Of a stretch of DNA of 64,000 nucleotides, positions 56,856 to 64,000 are shown piece by piece. Origin of the DNA: SCRA01 sp035533275 (GTDB taxonomy: Bacteria; Vulcanimicrobiota; Vulcanimicrobiia; Vulcanimicrobiales; SCRA01). Both the position numbers and the translations under genes were made by a program. Below the pieces are notes generated by a model. The model was given only the letters and a program-made list of their open reading frames with translations, made no database searches and was not told the DNA's origin. Numbering within the stretch: position 1 is the stretch's first letter; every line of letters begins with the position of its first letter. The stretch spans positions 12,487-76,486 of the forward strand of contig DATLUD010000030.1 in assembly GCA_035533275.1 (NCBI GenBank), read 5' to 3'.

Positions 56856-57851
56856 TTACAGCACGCGCTCCAAGCCCTCGAGGATGTCGTCGCAGAGCCG
56901 AGCGAGGGACTCGGGGTCCGCGTGCGCCGGTTTTCGCACGAGGGCGCTTGGCACGCCCCACGGGGACCACTCCTGCGAGTTCAACCGGAAGTAGCGATGC
57001 TCGAAGACGACCACCGTCGGACGCCCCGTCGCCGCGGCCACATGCGTGGCGCCGGTGTCAACCGTGACCACCGCGGCGCAACGCTCGAAGACGGCGGCCC
57101 ATTGATGGAGGGTGAGGTCGCCGACGAACCGGACGTCCGCCGGGACGAGGCTTCGCAACTGCTCCACCTCGGAGCGCGCCTCCTTTCCGTAGGTCACCAC
57201 GACCTCCTTCCCCAGCTGGTCGCGCGCGGCCGTGACCAAGTTGACGAAGCACTCGCGCGCGCAGCCCTCGGTCCGCCAGCGCTCGGCGTAGTGCACCGCC
57301 ACGGGCCCCTGCTCGGGAATCAGGCGCGCCGCCGCCTCGCGGTCCTCGGGCTGGAGCGGCAGCACCAGGTGCGGCACGATCGACGTTCCCCCGGCCAGCA
57401 GCACCAGCTCCAGCACCTGGACCACTTCGTGGCGGATGGGGCGCTCGGGGTGGCGGTCGGCGTCGTCGGGGTCGGCCTCGCTCACGGCGAAGCGGGTGAA
57501 GTAGCGCGGGGCCAACAGGCGGCCAAGCCAGCGCCGCCGGTAGACGTAGCCCACGCGCACGTTAGCCCCGGTGGCGGCGACGAGGCGGTAGTCGCGCGTC
57601 ACGGGCGCCAGCGAGACCGCCACGTCGTACTCGCCGGAGAGCGAGCGCCCGAACGCCGCGTGCCGGCGCTCCTCCTCGGGCAGGGTGAGCACGCGGTCGA
57701 CGTCGGGGTTGCCGCGGAGCACCGTCTGGTTGTACGTGCTGCAGAGCGCGTGGATCTCCGCCGCGGGAAACGAGCGGCGGAACGAGGCGATGGCCGGCGT
57801 CGAGAGGATCAGGTCCCCGATGCGATCGGTGCGGACCAGCAGGATCTTCAC
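56856..57851 (-). CDS. Family-9 glycosyltransferase (heptosyltransferase-like)
   Basis: The 331-residue protein starts KILLVRTDRIGDLILSTPAI, the classic GT9 opening, and has VTVDTGATHVAAATGRPTVVVF, quoted in part, the donor-binding loop near residues 262-284. GT9 enzymes build the inner core of lipopolysaccharide with ADP-heptose. GTG 57851 overlaps the upstream GT2 stop as GTGA. The sugar used is not clear from sequence. Confidence 0.9.
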   Translation of the reverse strand: MKILLVRTDRIGDLILSTPAIASFRRSFPAAEIHALCSTYNQTVLRGNPDVDRVLTLPEEERRHAAFGRSLSGEYDVAVSLAPVTRDYRLVAATGANVRVGYVYRRRWLGRLLAPRYFTRFAVSEADPDDADRHPERPIRHEVVQVLELVLLAGGTSIVPHLVLPLQPEDREAAARLIPEQGPVAVHYAERWRTEGCARECFVNLVTAARDQLGKEVVVTYGKEARSEVEQLRSLVPADVRFVGDLTLHQWAAVFERCAAVVTVDTGATHVAAATGRPTVVVFEHRYFRLNSQEWSPWGVPSALVRKPAHADPESLARLCDDILEGLERVL

Positions 57852-58750
57852 GTCGGGGCGACGCGCTCGAGCTCTTCGAAGTAGGCCTCGCGCGCCAGCG
57901 CCCGCGCGGCGGCCAGCTGCAGCGGCGAGAGCGGCTTCGACTCGTCCTGCACGGTGCCCAGCAGCGCGAGCATGGCGTTGGAAAGCTTCAGGCGCCGCAG
58001 CGCGCGGTGCAGCAGGACGTGCGGCGGCGTCTGCCCGGTGGCCAGCCAGACGCGCCAGTGCGGGTGGAGATCCTTGAACTGCACGGCGGTGCGCGCCTGC
58101 GCCTTGGCCTGCCGCACCATGCCGGCCACGCTCTTGGCGGTGGGGCGCGGCTTGTGATGGTAGACCACGGCGCGCTTCTCGAAGAGCGAGGGGACGCCGG
58201 CGTGGCGCAGACGCAGGCCCAGCTCCAAGTCCTCCCAGCCGTACTCGCTGAAGCTCTCGTTGAAGGGGCCCACCTCGTCGAGCAGGGCCTTGGGAAGCGA
58301 GACGTTGCTGGTCCAGAAGTAGTTGCCCGAGTAGTTCTTCGGCGTCCAGATCGGCGGCGGCAGCTCGTCGAAGCTCTCGACGTTGATCACGGCGCCGCGC
58401 ACGATGGAGCGCGGATGGGCGGCGTGCGCGGCCACGTGCTCGCGCACGAGCACCGGCGTGGCCAGGATGTCGTCGTCGATGAAGAGGACGATCTCCCCCG
58501 CGGCGCGCGCGATGCCCACGTTGCGCCCTTTGGCCAGGCCCGCGTTCTCCTGGTGGATCACCTCGAAGCGGCACGGCGCCTGCGCGCGCAGGCTCTCGAT
58601 GAGGTCGTGCGTGGCGTCGGTGGAGCCGTCGTTGACCAGCACGATCTCGTAGCGTTGCGGGTCGTGGTCTTGCGCGAAGAGCGCCTCCAGCACGCGCCGC
58701 AAGAGGTGCGCGCGGTTGTAGGTGCAGAGCTGGACGGTGAGATCCGTCAT
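57848..58750 (-). CDS. Family-2 glycosyltransferase
   Basis: The 300-residue enzyme has TVQLCTYNRAHLLRRVLEAL, NDGSTDATHDLIESL, the metal site FIDDDILAT and the acid EYGWEDLELGLRLRHAG. It is a close relative in architecture of the other GT2 in this cluster. ATG 58750 overlaps the csaA stop by one base (TGATG). Its product probably extends an envelope glycan made with the neighbouring GT9. Confidence 0.9.
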   Translation of the reverse strand: MTDLTVQLCTYNRAHLLRRVLEALFAQDHDPQRYEIVLVNDGSTDATHDLIESLRAQAPCRFEVIHQENAGLAKGRNVGIARAAGEIVLFIDDDILATPVLVREHVAAHAAHPRSIVRGAVINVESFDELPPPIWTPKNYSGNYFWTSNVSLPKALLDEVGPFNESFSEYGWEDLELGLRLRHAGVPSLFEKRAVVYHHKPRPTAKSVAGMVRQAKAQARTAVQFKDLHPHWRVWLATGQTPPHVLLHRALRRLKLSNAMLALLGTVQDESKPLSPLQLAAARALAREAYFEELERVAPT

Positions 58751-59106
58751 CAGTACAGGCGGCCGCCGTTTGGCACCTGGTGGTCGGGGCGGATGAGGAC
58801 CACGGCGCCGTGCTCGTCGGGGATGCCCAAGGTCAGCACCTCGCTGGCGAATCCGGCGATCCGCCGGGGCGGAAAGTTGACCACGGCCAGCACCTGGCGG
58901 CCGATCAGCGCCTCCGGCGTGTAGTGGACGGTCAACTGGGCGCTCGAGCGCTTGCGCCCGATCTCGCCGCCGAAGTCGATCTCCAGCTGGTAGGCGGGCT
59001 TGCGGGCCTGGGGAAAGGGGCGGGCCTCCACCACCGTGCCGACCCGGATGTCGACGGCGTCGAAGGCGGCCAAGGGATCGATGGTCGTCTCTTCTCTCTG
59101 CTCCAC
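58750..59106 (-). CDS. csaA: CsaA-type tRNA-binding protein
   Basis: The 118-residue protein is a single tRNA-binding OB fold: VDIRVGTVVEARPFPQARKPAYQLEIDFG (read here as IRVGTVVEARPF, ARKPAYQLEIDFG), SSAQLTVHY, QVLAVVNFPPRRIAGFASEV and VLTLGIPDEHG. This is CsaA, a small dimer with chaperone and tRNA-binding properties. GTG 59106 is the start with no strong ribosome-binding site. Confidence 0.9.
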   Translation of the reverse strand: MEQREETTIDPLAAFDAVDIRVGTVVEARPFPQARKPAYQLEIDFGGEIGRKRSSAQLTVHYTPEALIGRQVLAVVNFPPRRIAGFASEVLTLGIPDEHGAVVLIRPDHQVPNGGRLY

Positions 59107-59173
59107 GAGGGCTGGCTACGCGCCGGGCCGCGGGCGGCCCTTTCCGGGTATGGGCGAGGGCGTGAAGGGCAGG

Positions 59174-59201
59174 TTGACGCGCCCCGAGCATGCGATATAG
59201 A
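59174..59201 (+). promoter_or_regulatory. Promoter of the Phd/VapC toxin-antitoxin operon
   Basis: TTGACG (59174-59179) and TATAGA (59196-59201) are 16 bases apart. The site stands 55 bases before the antitoxin ATG and just upstream of the palindrome at 59209-59220, the usual layout of an autoregulated toxin-antitoxin promoter. Confidence 0.6.
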
Positions 59202-59208
59202 CTAGGCC

Positions 59209-59220
59209 ATCTGACCAGAT
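59209..59220 (+). promoter_or_regulatory. Palindromic operator candidate for the Phd-type antitoxin
   Basis: ATCTGACCAGAT has perfect 5-bp arms (ATCTG/CAGAT) with a two-base centre. It lies between the -10 box and the antitoxin gene, where a bound Phd/VapC complex would block transcription. Confidence 0.5.
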
Positions 59221-59255
59221 TAGAACATATGGTCTCCCGGCGAGGAGTTCAACCC

Positions 59256-59516
59256 ATGGCGGAGCCCCGCAAGATCGGCGTCTACGACGCCAAGACCCAC
59301 CTCTCGCGCTACCTCGACGAGGTGGCCGAGGGCGTCTCGTTCCTCATCACCCGCGGCGGAAAGCCAGTCGCCGAGCTGAGGCCCGTGGGCGACGTCGAGC
59401 GCGCCGCACGGCGTGCAGCCATCGCGCGCCTGCGCGAGCTGCGCGAGCGCGTAGCGCTGCCCCATGACGATACGAAAACGCTCCGCGAGCTGATCGAGGA
59501 AGGCCGCCGCTTCTGA
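59256..59516 (+). CDS. Phd/YefM-family antitoxin
   Basis: The 86-residue protein has the Phd/YefM pattern IGVYDAKTHLSRYLDEVAEG, then FLITRGGKPVAELRPV, then a C-terminal charged helix (RLRELRERVALPHDD) that should wrap the toxin. ATG 59256 is chosen because GAGGAG stands eight bases before it. It neutralises the PIN toxin encoded next and should repress its own promoter. Confidence 0.93.
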   Translation: MAEPRKIGVYDAKTHLSRYLDEVAEGVSFLITRGGKPVAELRPVGDVERAARRAAIARLRELRERVALPHDDTKTLRELIEEGRRF

Positions 59517-59929
59517 TGGACTGCGTCGTCGACGCTTCGGCGGCGGTAGCCTGGTCTCTACGCGACGAGGCGTCATCTCTCTCAGAGGTGCTCCTCGACG
59601 CCTTGGAAACGGGCGAGGGCTTCGTCCCGCCGATCTGGCCGCTCGAGGTTGCGAATGCCTTGTTGATGGCGGAGCGGCGCAGACGCATCGCCCCGGGCGG
59701 AGCTCGACGACTTCTCGCGGAGCTTTCGACGCTCACGATCGAGATCGACTACCCAGGGGGGCCGGATCAGCTCGACGACGAGATCGCGCTCGCGCACAAG
59801 CACGGGTTGACCGCATACGACGCGGCGTACCTCGCTCTCGCCCTGCGCCTCACCCTTCCCCTCGCTACGATCGATACGCGCCTGCGTGCCGCCGCCACGG
59901 AGGCCGGTGTCGCCCTCGTGACCAACTGA
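59516..59929 (+). CDS. VapC-type PIN-domain toxin
   Basis: The 137-residue ribonuclease has the PIN acidic set: D6 (VVDASAA), E44 (PLEVANAL), D102 (TAYDAAYLALAL) and D120 (ATIDTRLRAA). All four are present, so it looks active. The ATG overlaps the antitoxin stop as TGATG. VapC toxins cut tRNA or rRNA when the antitoxin is lost. Confidence 0.94.
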   Translation: MDCVVDASAAVAWSLRDEASSLSEVLLDALETGEGFVPPIWPLEVANALLMAERRRRIAPGGARRLLAELSTLTIEIDYPGGPDQLDDEIALAHKHGLTAYDAAYLALALRLTLPLATIDTRLRAAATEAGVALVTN

Positions 59930-60001
59930 CCTCCCTCGCGGGCACGATGCTGCGCAAGCGCTTCGTCCGGCGGCACGAGCCCCCGCAGCAGGTAGGCCGA
60001 A

Positions 60002-60691
60002 ATGCGCTCTCACTTGATGAGATCTGGCCGTAATCTCTACGTGTTTCTCGATGAGTCCGGAAACTTCGATTTCTCTCCTACGGGTTCGAAGTATTTCATC
60101 TTGACCGCCGTTATCACGACGGACCCGCTTCAGGGGGTAGCTGACGTACTAGCATGGCGGCATCATGTACTGACTCTTGAGCGGACCATGCTCGGCACAA
60201 GAAAGCCTCGCGATTACACGCATTTCCATTGTACCGAAGACGCTCAGTACGCTCGCGATGGCATGTTCAGGATCATTGCCGGCTTACAGATCGAGGCCTA
60301 TTCCGTAGTTGTCCAGAAGAACAAGGCCAATCCGTCTATCCGCACCGATCATGTCTTCTACGAGAAGGTATTCAAGGGTCTCGTACCTTACATCGTGCGC
60401 CGACATGGATCTGAATATGCGTTCCATATCTTTGCGTCGGAAATCAACGTACGCCGCAAGCGGGCCGCCCTGATGAGTTCCCTCAAGGGCATCCTGAATG
60501 AGGAGAAGGTGCAATACAATCTTCACCTGCATCCAAACCATTCCCATCATCTGTTGCAGGTGAGCGATTATGTCTGTTGGGCTGTCGCAAGAAAGTGGGA
60601 AACTGGGGACTCGCGGCCACATGCGTCAGTCGCGGCGAAGATTCGGAGCGAATTCGACCTGTTTGCGCGAGGAACAACGACTTACTACTAG
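60002..60691 (+). CDS. DUF3800 protein
   Basis: The 229-residue protein begins YVFLDESGNFDF, the DUF3800 hallmark with acidic residues D17 and E18. It ends with HHLLQVSDYVCWAVARKWE, the second acidic motif. DUF3800 has an RNase H-like fold and often occurs near phage-defence and mobile genes; its activity is unproven. By eye its GC content is close to half, far below the rest of the window, and codon use is different, both pointing to recent transfer. A terminator follows at 60781. Confidence 0.85.
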   Translation: MRSHLMRSGRNLYVFLDESGNFDFSPTGSKYFILTAVITTDPLQGVADVLAWRHHVLTLERTMLGTRKPRDYTHFHCTEDAQYARDGMFRIIAGLQIEAYSVVVQKNKANPSIRTDHVFYEKVFKGLVPYIVRRHGSEYAFHIFASEINVRRKRAALMSSLKGILNEEKVQYNLHLHPNHSHHLLQVSDYVCWAVARKWETGDSRPHASVAAKIRSEFDLFARGTTTYY

Positions 60692-60780
60692 GCCATTGAC
60701 ATACCAACTATACTAATCGTAGGTCCTTGACTTGCGATAAGAGCCCCTGGGTTCTTCAGACAAAGATAGCAGGTCGAGTC

Positions 60781-60810
60781 GGAGGGAACGATTATTCGTT
60801 CCCTTCCTTT
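60781..60810 (+). terminator. Rho-independent terminator candidate after the DUF3800 gene
   Basis: AGGGAACGA (60783-60791) and TCGTTCCCT (60796-60804) form a perfect 9-bp stem around TTAT, extendable by two pairs past a bulged T. TTCCTTTCT follows on the plus strand. It lies about 90 bases after the DUF3800 stop and would isolate the hydrolase gene from upstream transcription. Confidence 0.65.
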
Positions 60811-60870
60811 CTCCCCCACTCTTATCCGCAAGCTGCGCGGCTGATCCCAAAGCCGGGAAAAAGACCCGGT

Positions 60871-61923
60871 ATGCCTCGCGTGCTCGCGCTGCCCATCCTC
60901 GCGCTCTTCCTGCTCGCGCATGCGGCCGGTGCCGATCCAGCCGCGCACGGCTTCACCGAGCGCGCCTCCACCATCACGGTGGACGGTGAGCGCATTCCCG
61001 TGGCGATCGACCTCCCCGCCGGCGGCGCGCCGCGCGGCGCCGTGCTGATCGTCCCCGGCGCCTTCAATAGCGACGTCGACGGCAACTACCCCACCCAAGG
61101 CTACTTCCCGCACACGTACGCCGATCTCGCGCGCGGATTGGCGCTGGCCGGCTACGCCGCGCTGCGCTACGCGCGCGACGGCGAGGGCACCGGCACCGTG
61201 GTGCTCGATCCCGCGCTCGCCGCGAAGCACCGTGCCTTCGCCGAGCGCGCGGTGGTAGCGCAGGCGGCGCTGCGCGCGCTCCACGACGCGGCGCCCAGCG
61301 CGCCGCTGGCCGTGGCGGGTCACAGCGAGGGGGCCACCGTCGCGGCGCTGTTGGCCGCGCACGATCCCAGCGTGCGCGCGCTGGTCGACCTCGAGGCGCC
61401 CGGGCGCCCCATCCTCACGCTCTTCCTCGCGCAGGTGCGCACGTCGGTGGGGCATCTCCAGCGCAGTGGAGCGATCGCCCCGCCGCTAGCCTCAGCCGAG
61501 ATCGCCCTCTTCGAGGCGATGGTCTCCGCGATCCGCAGCGGGGCGACGCCGCCGCGGAGCGCGCTGGTCGACCCGCTGGTGCGGCGCTTCCTCGGCAAGG
61601 CCACGGGCGTGGAGATCGACTACCTGCGCGAGGAGGATCGCATCGACCCCGCGCAGGCCATCGCGCGCGTGAGGCAGCCCACGCTCATCGTGCAGGGCGG
61701 CGCCGACGAGGTCGTCTTCCCGCGCGACGCTCAGCTGCTGCAGACGGCCCGCGATCGCGCGCGCCTTCCCACCACGCTCGTCATGCTGGCGGGCGATCAG
61801 CACTTCTACAAGCGCGTGCCGCCGGGAACGACGCCGTTCGCGGCGTTCCATCTCGCGGGGGCCACGGACCCCGCCGTGATCGCGGCGGTCGCGCGCTGGC
61901 TCGACGCCAACCTCACGGAGTGA
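60871..61923 (+). CDS. Secreted alpha/beta hydrolase
   Basis: The 350-residue protein has a signal peptide (MPRVLALPILALFLLAHAAG) and an alpha/beta-hydrolase core: IVPGAFNSDVDGNY (oxyanion region), nucleophile Ser152 in AVAGHSEGATVAAL, acid in QGGADEVVFP and histidine in AGDQHFYKRV. ATG 60871 is used because an upstream frame has no signal. A CCGGG/CCCGG hairpin lies directly before the ATG. The 3' end overlaps the converging gene by 11 bases. Substrate unknown. Confidence 0.85.
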   Translation: MPRVLALPILALFLLAHAAGADPAAHGFTERASTITVDGERIPVAIDLPAGGAPRGAVLIVPGAFNSDVDGNYPTQGYFPHTYADLARGLALAGYAALRYARDGEGTGTVVLDPALAAKHRAFAERAVVAQAALRALHDAAPSAPLAVAGHSEGATVAALLAAHDPSVRALVDLEAPGRPILTLFLAQVRTSVGHLQRSGAIAPPLASAEIALFEAMVSAIRSGATPPRSALVDPLVRRFLGKATGVEIDYLREEDRIDPAQAIARVRQPTLIVQGGADEVVFPRDAQLLQTARDRARLPTTLVMLAGDQHFYKRVPPGTTPFAAFHLAGATDPAVIAAVARWLDANLTE

Positions 61924-62932
61924 GCATGACCTTGCCGACGTTCTGCCCCTCCTGCATGCGCAGGTAGCCCTCGGCCGCGCGCTCGAGCGGCAGCACCACG
62001 TCGATCACGGGGGCGATCTTCCCCTCCCCGTAGAGCTCGAGCAACGCCGCCATCTCCTCGGCCAAGAGGGCACCCTCGCCCCACAGATGGCCGATGTTCA
62101 CGCCGATCACGCCGCGGTTGGCGCTCATCAGCGCGAGCGGGTTGAAGCGCGGGATCCCCAGACCCGCCCGCAGCAGGTGCAGCGGGTTCCGGCGGTCGCC
62201 GCGCTGCGCGTTGGCGAAGCCGTAGACGACGATCCGTCCGCCCGGGCGCAGCAGGCTGTAGCCCTTGCGCGTGTCGCGCCCGCCGAGCGGGTCGAGCACG
62301 ATGTCGACGCCGCGCCCGCCGGTGAGGACGCGCACCTCGCTCGCGTAGTCGGTGGTGTGGTAGTCGATGGGATGCGTGCAGCCGTTCGCCCGCAGGGCAT
62401 CGTGCTTGCGCGCCGAGGCGGTGCCGAACGTCGTCACTCCCTCCACCGTGCGGCAGAGCTGCAGCACCGCCATCCCCACGCCGCCGGCGGCCATGTGCAC
62501 CAGCACCGACTCTCCGGGGCGCAGCGAGGCCGCGCGAAAGAGCATGTGGTACGCCGTGAGGTAGGTGACCGGAAGCGCGGCGGCGTCTTCGAAGGGCATC
62601 GCCGCTGGGATGGGCAGCGCCGCGCCCGCCGCGACGGTGAGGAGCTCGGCGTGGCCCTTGAACCTCGTCAGCGCCACCACGCGCTGGCCAAGGCGACCCG
62701 GATCGACGCCCTCGCCCACCGCGTCGATCTCGCCGGCCGCCTCGTAGCCCAGGATCGCAGGCGGCTTGGGCGCGTCGGGGTAGAGTCCCTGGCGCGCCAT
62801 CAGCTCCGCGAAGTTCAAGCCGCTGGCGCGCACGCGGATGCGCACCTCGCCGGGGGCGGGAACGGGGTCGGGCGTCTCCCGCACGGCCCAGGCGTCCGCC
62901 CCGCCGTGCCTCATCAGCCAAAGTGCACGCAT
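61913..62932 (-). CDS. Quinone-oxidoreductase-like MDR dehydrogenase
   Basis: The 339-residue protein matches zinc-free medium-chain dehydrogenases: RVRASGLNFAELMARQGLYP, LGYEAAGEIDAVGEGVD, LPVTYLTAYHMLF and the NADPH-binding AAGGVGMAVLQL. No structural zinc cysteines are visible. It probably reduces quinones or enones. GGAGG precedes ATG 62932 by six bases. It follows a GT9 gene by 11 bases. Confidence 0.9.
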   Translation of the reverse strand: MRALWLMRHGGADAWAVRETPDPVPAPGEVRIRVRASGLNFAELMARQGLYPDAPKPPAILGYEAAGEIDAVGEGVDPGRLGQRVVALTRFKGHAELLTVAAGAALPIPAAMPFEDAAALPVTYLTAYHMLFRAASLRPGESVLVHMAAGGVGMAVLQLCRTVEGVTTFGTASARKHDALRANGCTHPIDYHTTDYASEVRVLTGGRGVDIVLDPLGGRDTRKGYSLLRPGGRIVVYGFANAQRGDRRNPLHLLRAGLGIPRFNPLALMSANRGVIGVNIGHLWGEGALLAEEMAALLELYGEGKIAPVIDVVLPLERAAEGYLRMQEGQNVGKVMLTP

Positions 62933-62943
62933 CGTGTACCTCC

Positions 62944-63978
62944 CTAGACGTGTGCCAAGAGCGCGTCGCACGCGGCGATCACGCGCCGCGGATCCAGCTC
63001 GCGCAAGCAGGCGAAGTCGGGACAGGTCTCCTTGCGGTGCGACGGCGGGCACGGATAGACGGGCGGCACCACCACCGCGCGCGGACCCATCGGCGCCCAG
63101 CGCCGCGGCTCGTCGCTCTGGAGCGCGAAGATGCCCACGGTGGGCGTGCCCAGACACGCCGCCACGTGCATGGGCCCGGAGTCCACGGCCACGCACAGCC
63201 GCGCGCCCTCCAGCAGCGCCGCCAGCTCGCCGAACGGCGTCTGCCCCGCCAAGCTGGTGGCCGCGCTGCGCTCCGCGATGGCCTCCGCGATGGCGCGATC
63301 GCCCGCCGTCCCCGTGACCACCACGGGGAGCGAGAAGCGCTCGCGCAAACGCAGCGCCAGCGCCGCCAGCGTCTCCACCGGCCAGGGTCGCCCGCGCAGA
63401 TCCAACCCGCGCGTGGGATGGAGCACCACGTACCCGGCGCCGATCCCGCACGCCGCCAAACGCGCCCGCACGGCGCCGCGCGCCTCGGCGCTCACGTGAT
63501 AGACGGGCGTGGGATCGACCTCGGGGCAACCGGCGGCGCGCGCGTAGCTCAGCAGGATCTCCGTCCAGTGCGTGGTGTGGTCGCCCAGCTCGCTGCGCAC
63601 GGTGACGCGCTTGGTGAAGAGCAGCGAGTACGTGCGCCGCGACTGGCCGACGCGCTCGGGAACGCGCGCGAGCCAGGGAATCAGCGCGTAGCGCTGGGTC
63701 GCCCAGGTGACGATGGCGGTGTCGTAGCGCCCGGCGCGCACGCGGCGCACCATCTGGCGCAGGCCCGCGTCGTCGATCAAGACCTCGTCGAGCAGCGGGT
63801 TGCCCTCGAGCACGGCGTGGTGACGGGGCGCGGTCAGCGCCGACACGGCACTCGCTCCCGCCGCGCGCAGCGCCCGCATGACGGGCGTGGCCAGCAGCAC
63901 GTCGCCCGCGCCGCCTCCCGCGCAGATCACCAGCGCCCGACCGCCCTTTCGCATGTCGCTCGCGCAGTTTGCCGTCAC
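62944..63978 (-). CDS. Family-9 glycosyltransferase
   Basis: The 344-residue protein has the GT9 opening LVICAGGGAGDVLLATPVM and the donor site AVDSGPMHVAACLGTPTVGIF, quoted in part. A C-terminal cysteine cluster (YPCPPSHRKETCPDFACL) is found in many GT9 proteins. GTG 63978 would overlap a TGA of an upstream gene as GTGA, a pattern used often in this window; ATG 63954 is the alternative. The upstream gene lies beyond the end. Confidence 0.88.
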   Translation of the reverse strand: MTANCASDMRKGGRALVICAGGGAGDVLLATPVMRALRAAGASAVSALTAPRHHAVLEGNPLLDEVLIDDAGLRQMVRRVRAGRYDTAIVTWATQRYALIPWLARVPERVGQSRRTYSLLFTKRVTVRSELGDHTTHWTEILLSYARAAGCPEVDPTPVYHVSAEARGAVRARLAACGIGAGYVVLHPTRGLDLRGRPWPVETLAALALRLRERFSLPVVVTGTAGDRAIAEAIAERSAATSLAGQTPFGELAALLEGARLCVAVDSGPMHVAACLGTPTVGIFALQSDEPRRWAPMGPRAVVVPPVYPCPPSHRKETCPDFACLRELDPRRVIAACDALLAHV

Positions 63979-64000
63979 GCGCGGGATGCCTTCAGGATCG

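Noticed and set aside
60727..60870. Longer N terminus for the secreted hydrolase
   Set aside because: The frame is open upstream but passes through a terminator-like hairpin and would bury the signal peptide that begins at 60871.

Overview
The window is a 64 kb piece of a GC-rich bacterial chromosome, packed almost end to end with genes. Gaps are short, stops and starts often overlap by 1-4 bases (ATGA, GTGA, TGATG), and GTG or TTG starts are common. An LptA/OstA-like protein, a YaiO-like outer-membrane barrel, lipoproteins and heptosyltransferase-type GT9 enzymes point to a cell with two membranes. MreB, bactofilin, an Rsb-type sigma module and a b/b' ATP synthase fit a deep-branching environmental phylum. 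Candidatus Eremiobacterota (WPS-2) or a relative is my best guess, but this is inference and no rRNA gene is present to test it.

Layout. 0-10.8 kb is an envelope polysaccharide region: end of a YyaL-type protein, a beta-propeller lipoprotein, then a minus-strand operon (membrane protein, processive GT2 synthase, bactofilin-like protein, outer-membrane barrel), a divergent secreted six-hairpin protein, and two multi-membrane glycosyltransferases. 10.8-15.4 kb carries serA, a histidine-type phosphatase that may be the phosphoserine phosphatase, and a TlpA-like lipoprotein. 15.4-23.5 kb holds alaS and a stress group (erythromycin-esterase-like protein, phosphoribosyltransferase, dodecin, BON protein, and an RsbV/RsbW/sigma operon with two small envelope proteins). 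23.5-31.9 kb has housekeeping genes: cysteine desulfurase, rarA, an LptA-like gene, tsaC, a GH57 enzyme, mreB and murA.

31.9-40.9 kb is a complete F1Fo ATP synthase operon (atpZ-I-B-E-F'-F-H-A-G-D-x-C). It has an unusual extra membrane gene between atpD and atpC and further small genes leading into murA. 40.9-46.5 kb continues the same strand with wecB, a WecA/TagO-type enzyme, a dCMP-deaminase-like gene, upp, glyA, rpiB and a low-molecular-weight phosphatase. 46.5-53.9 kb reads the other way: a sugar-isomerase-like gene, a structured leader, an enolase-superfamily epimerase, an MFS exporter, a GNAT enzyme, a DUF1611/DgcN protein, a C39-like protein, trmL and a family-5 uracil-DNA glycosylase. 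53.9-59.1 kb is aspS, glycosyltransferases and csaA. 59.2-60.8 kb is a small accessory island (Phd/VapC toxin-antitoxin and an AT-richer DUF3800 gene). The end holds a secreted hydrolase, a quinone-oxidoreductase-like gene and another GT9.

Most notable observations: two matching 33-bp hairpin repeats that each place a start codon (atpD and the extra atp-operon gene) at the same position; a polysaccharide synthase locus built around a bactofilin; an epimerase plus DUF1611 pair that may be a D-glutamate pathway; and a structured leader with a T-box-like core at 47.4 kb.
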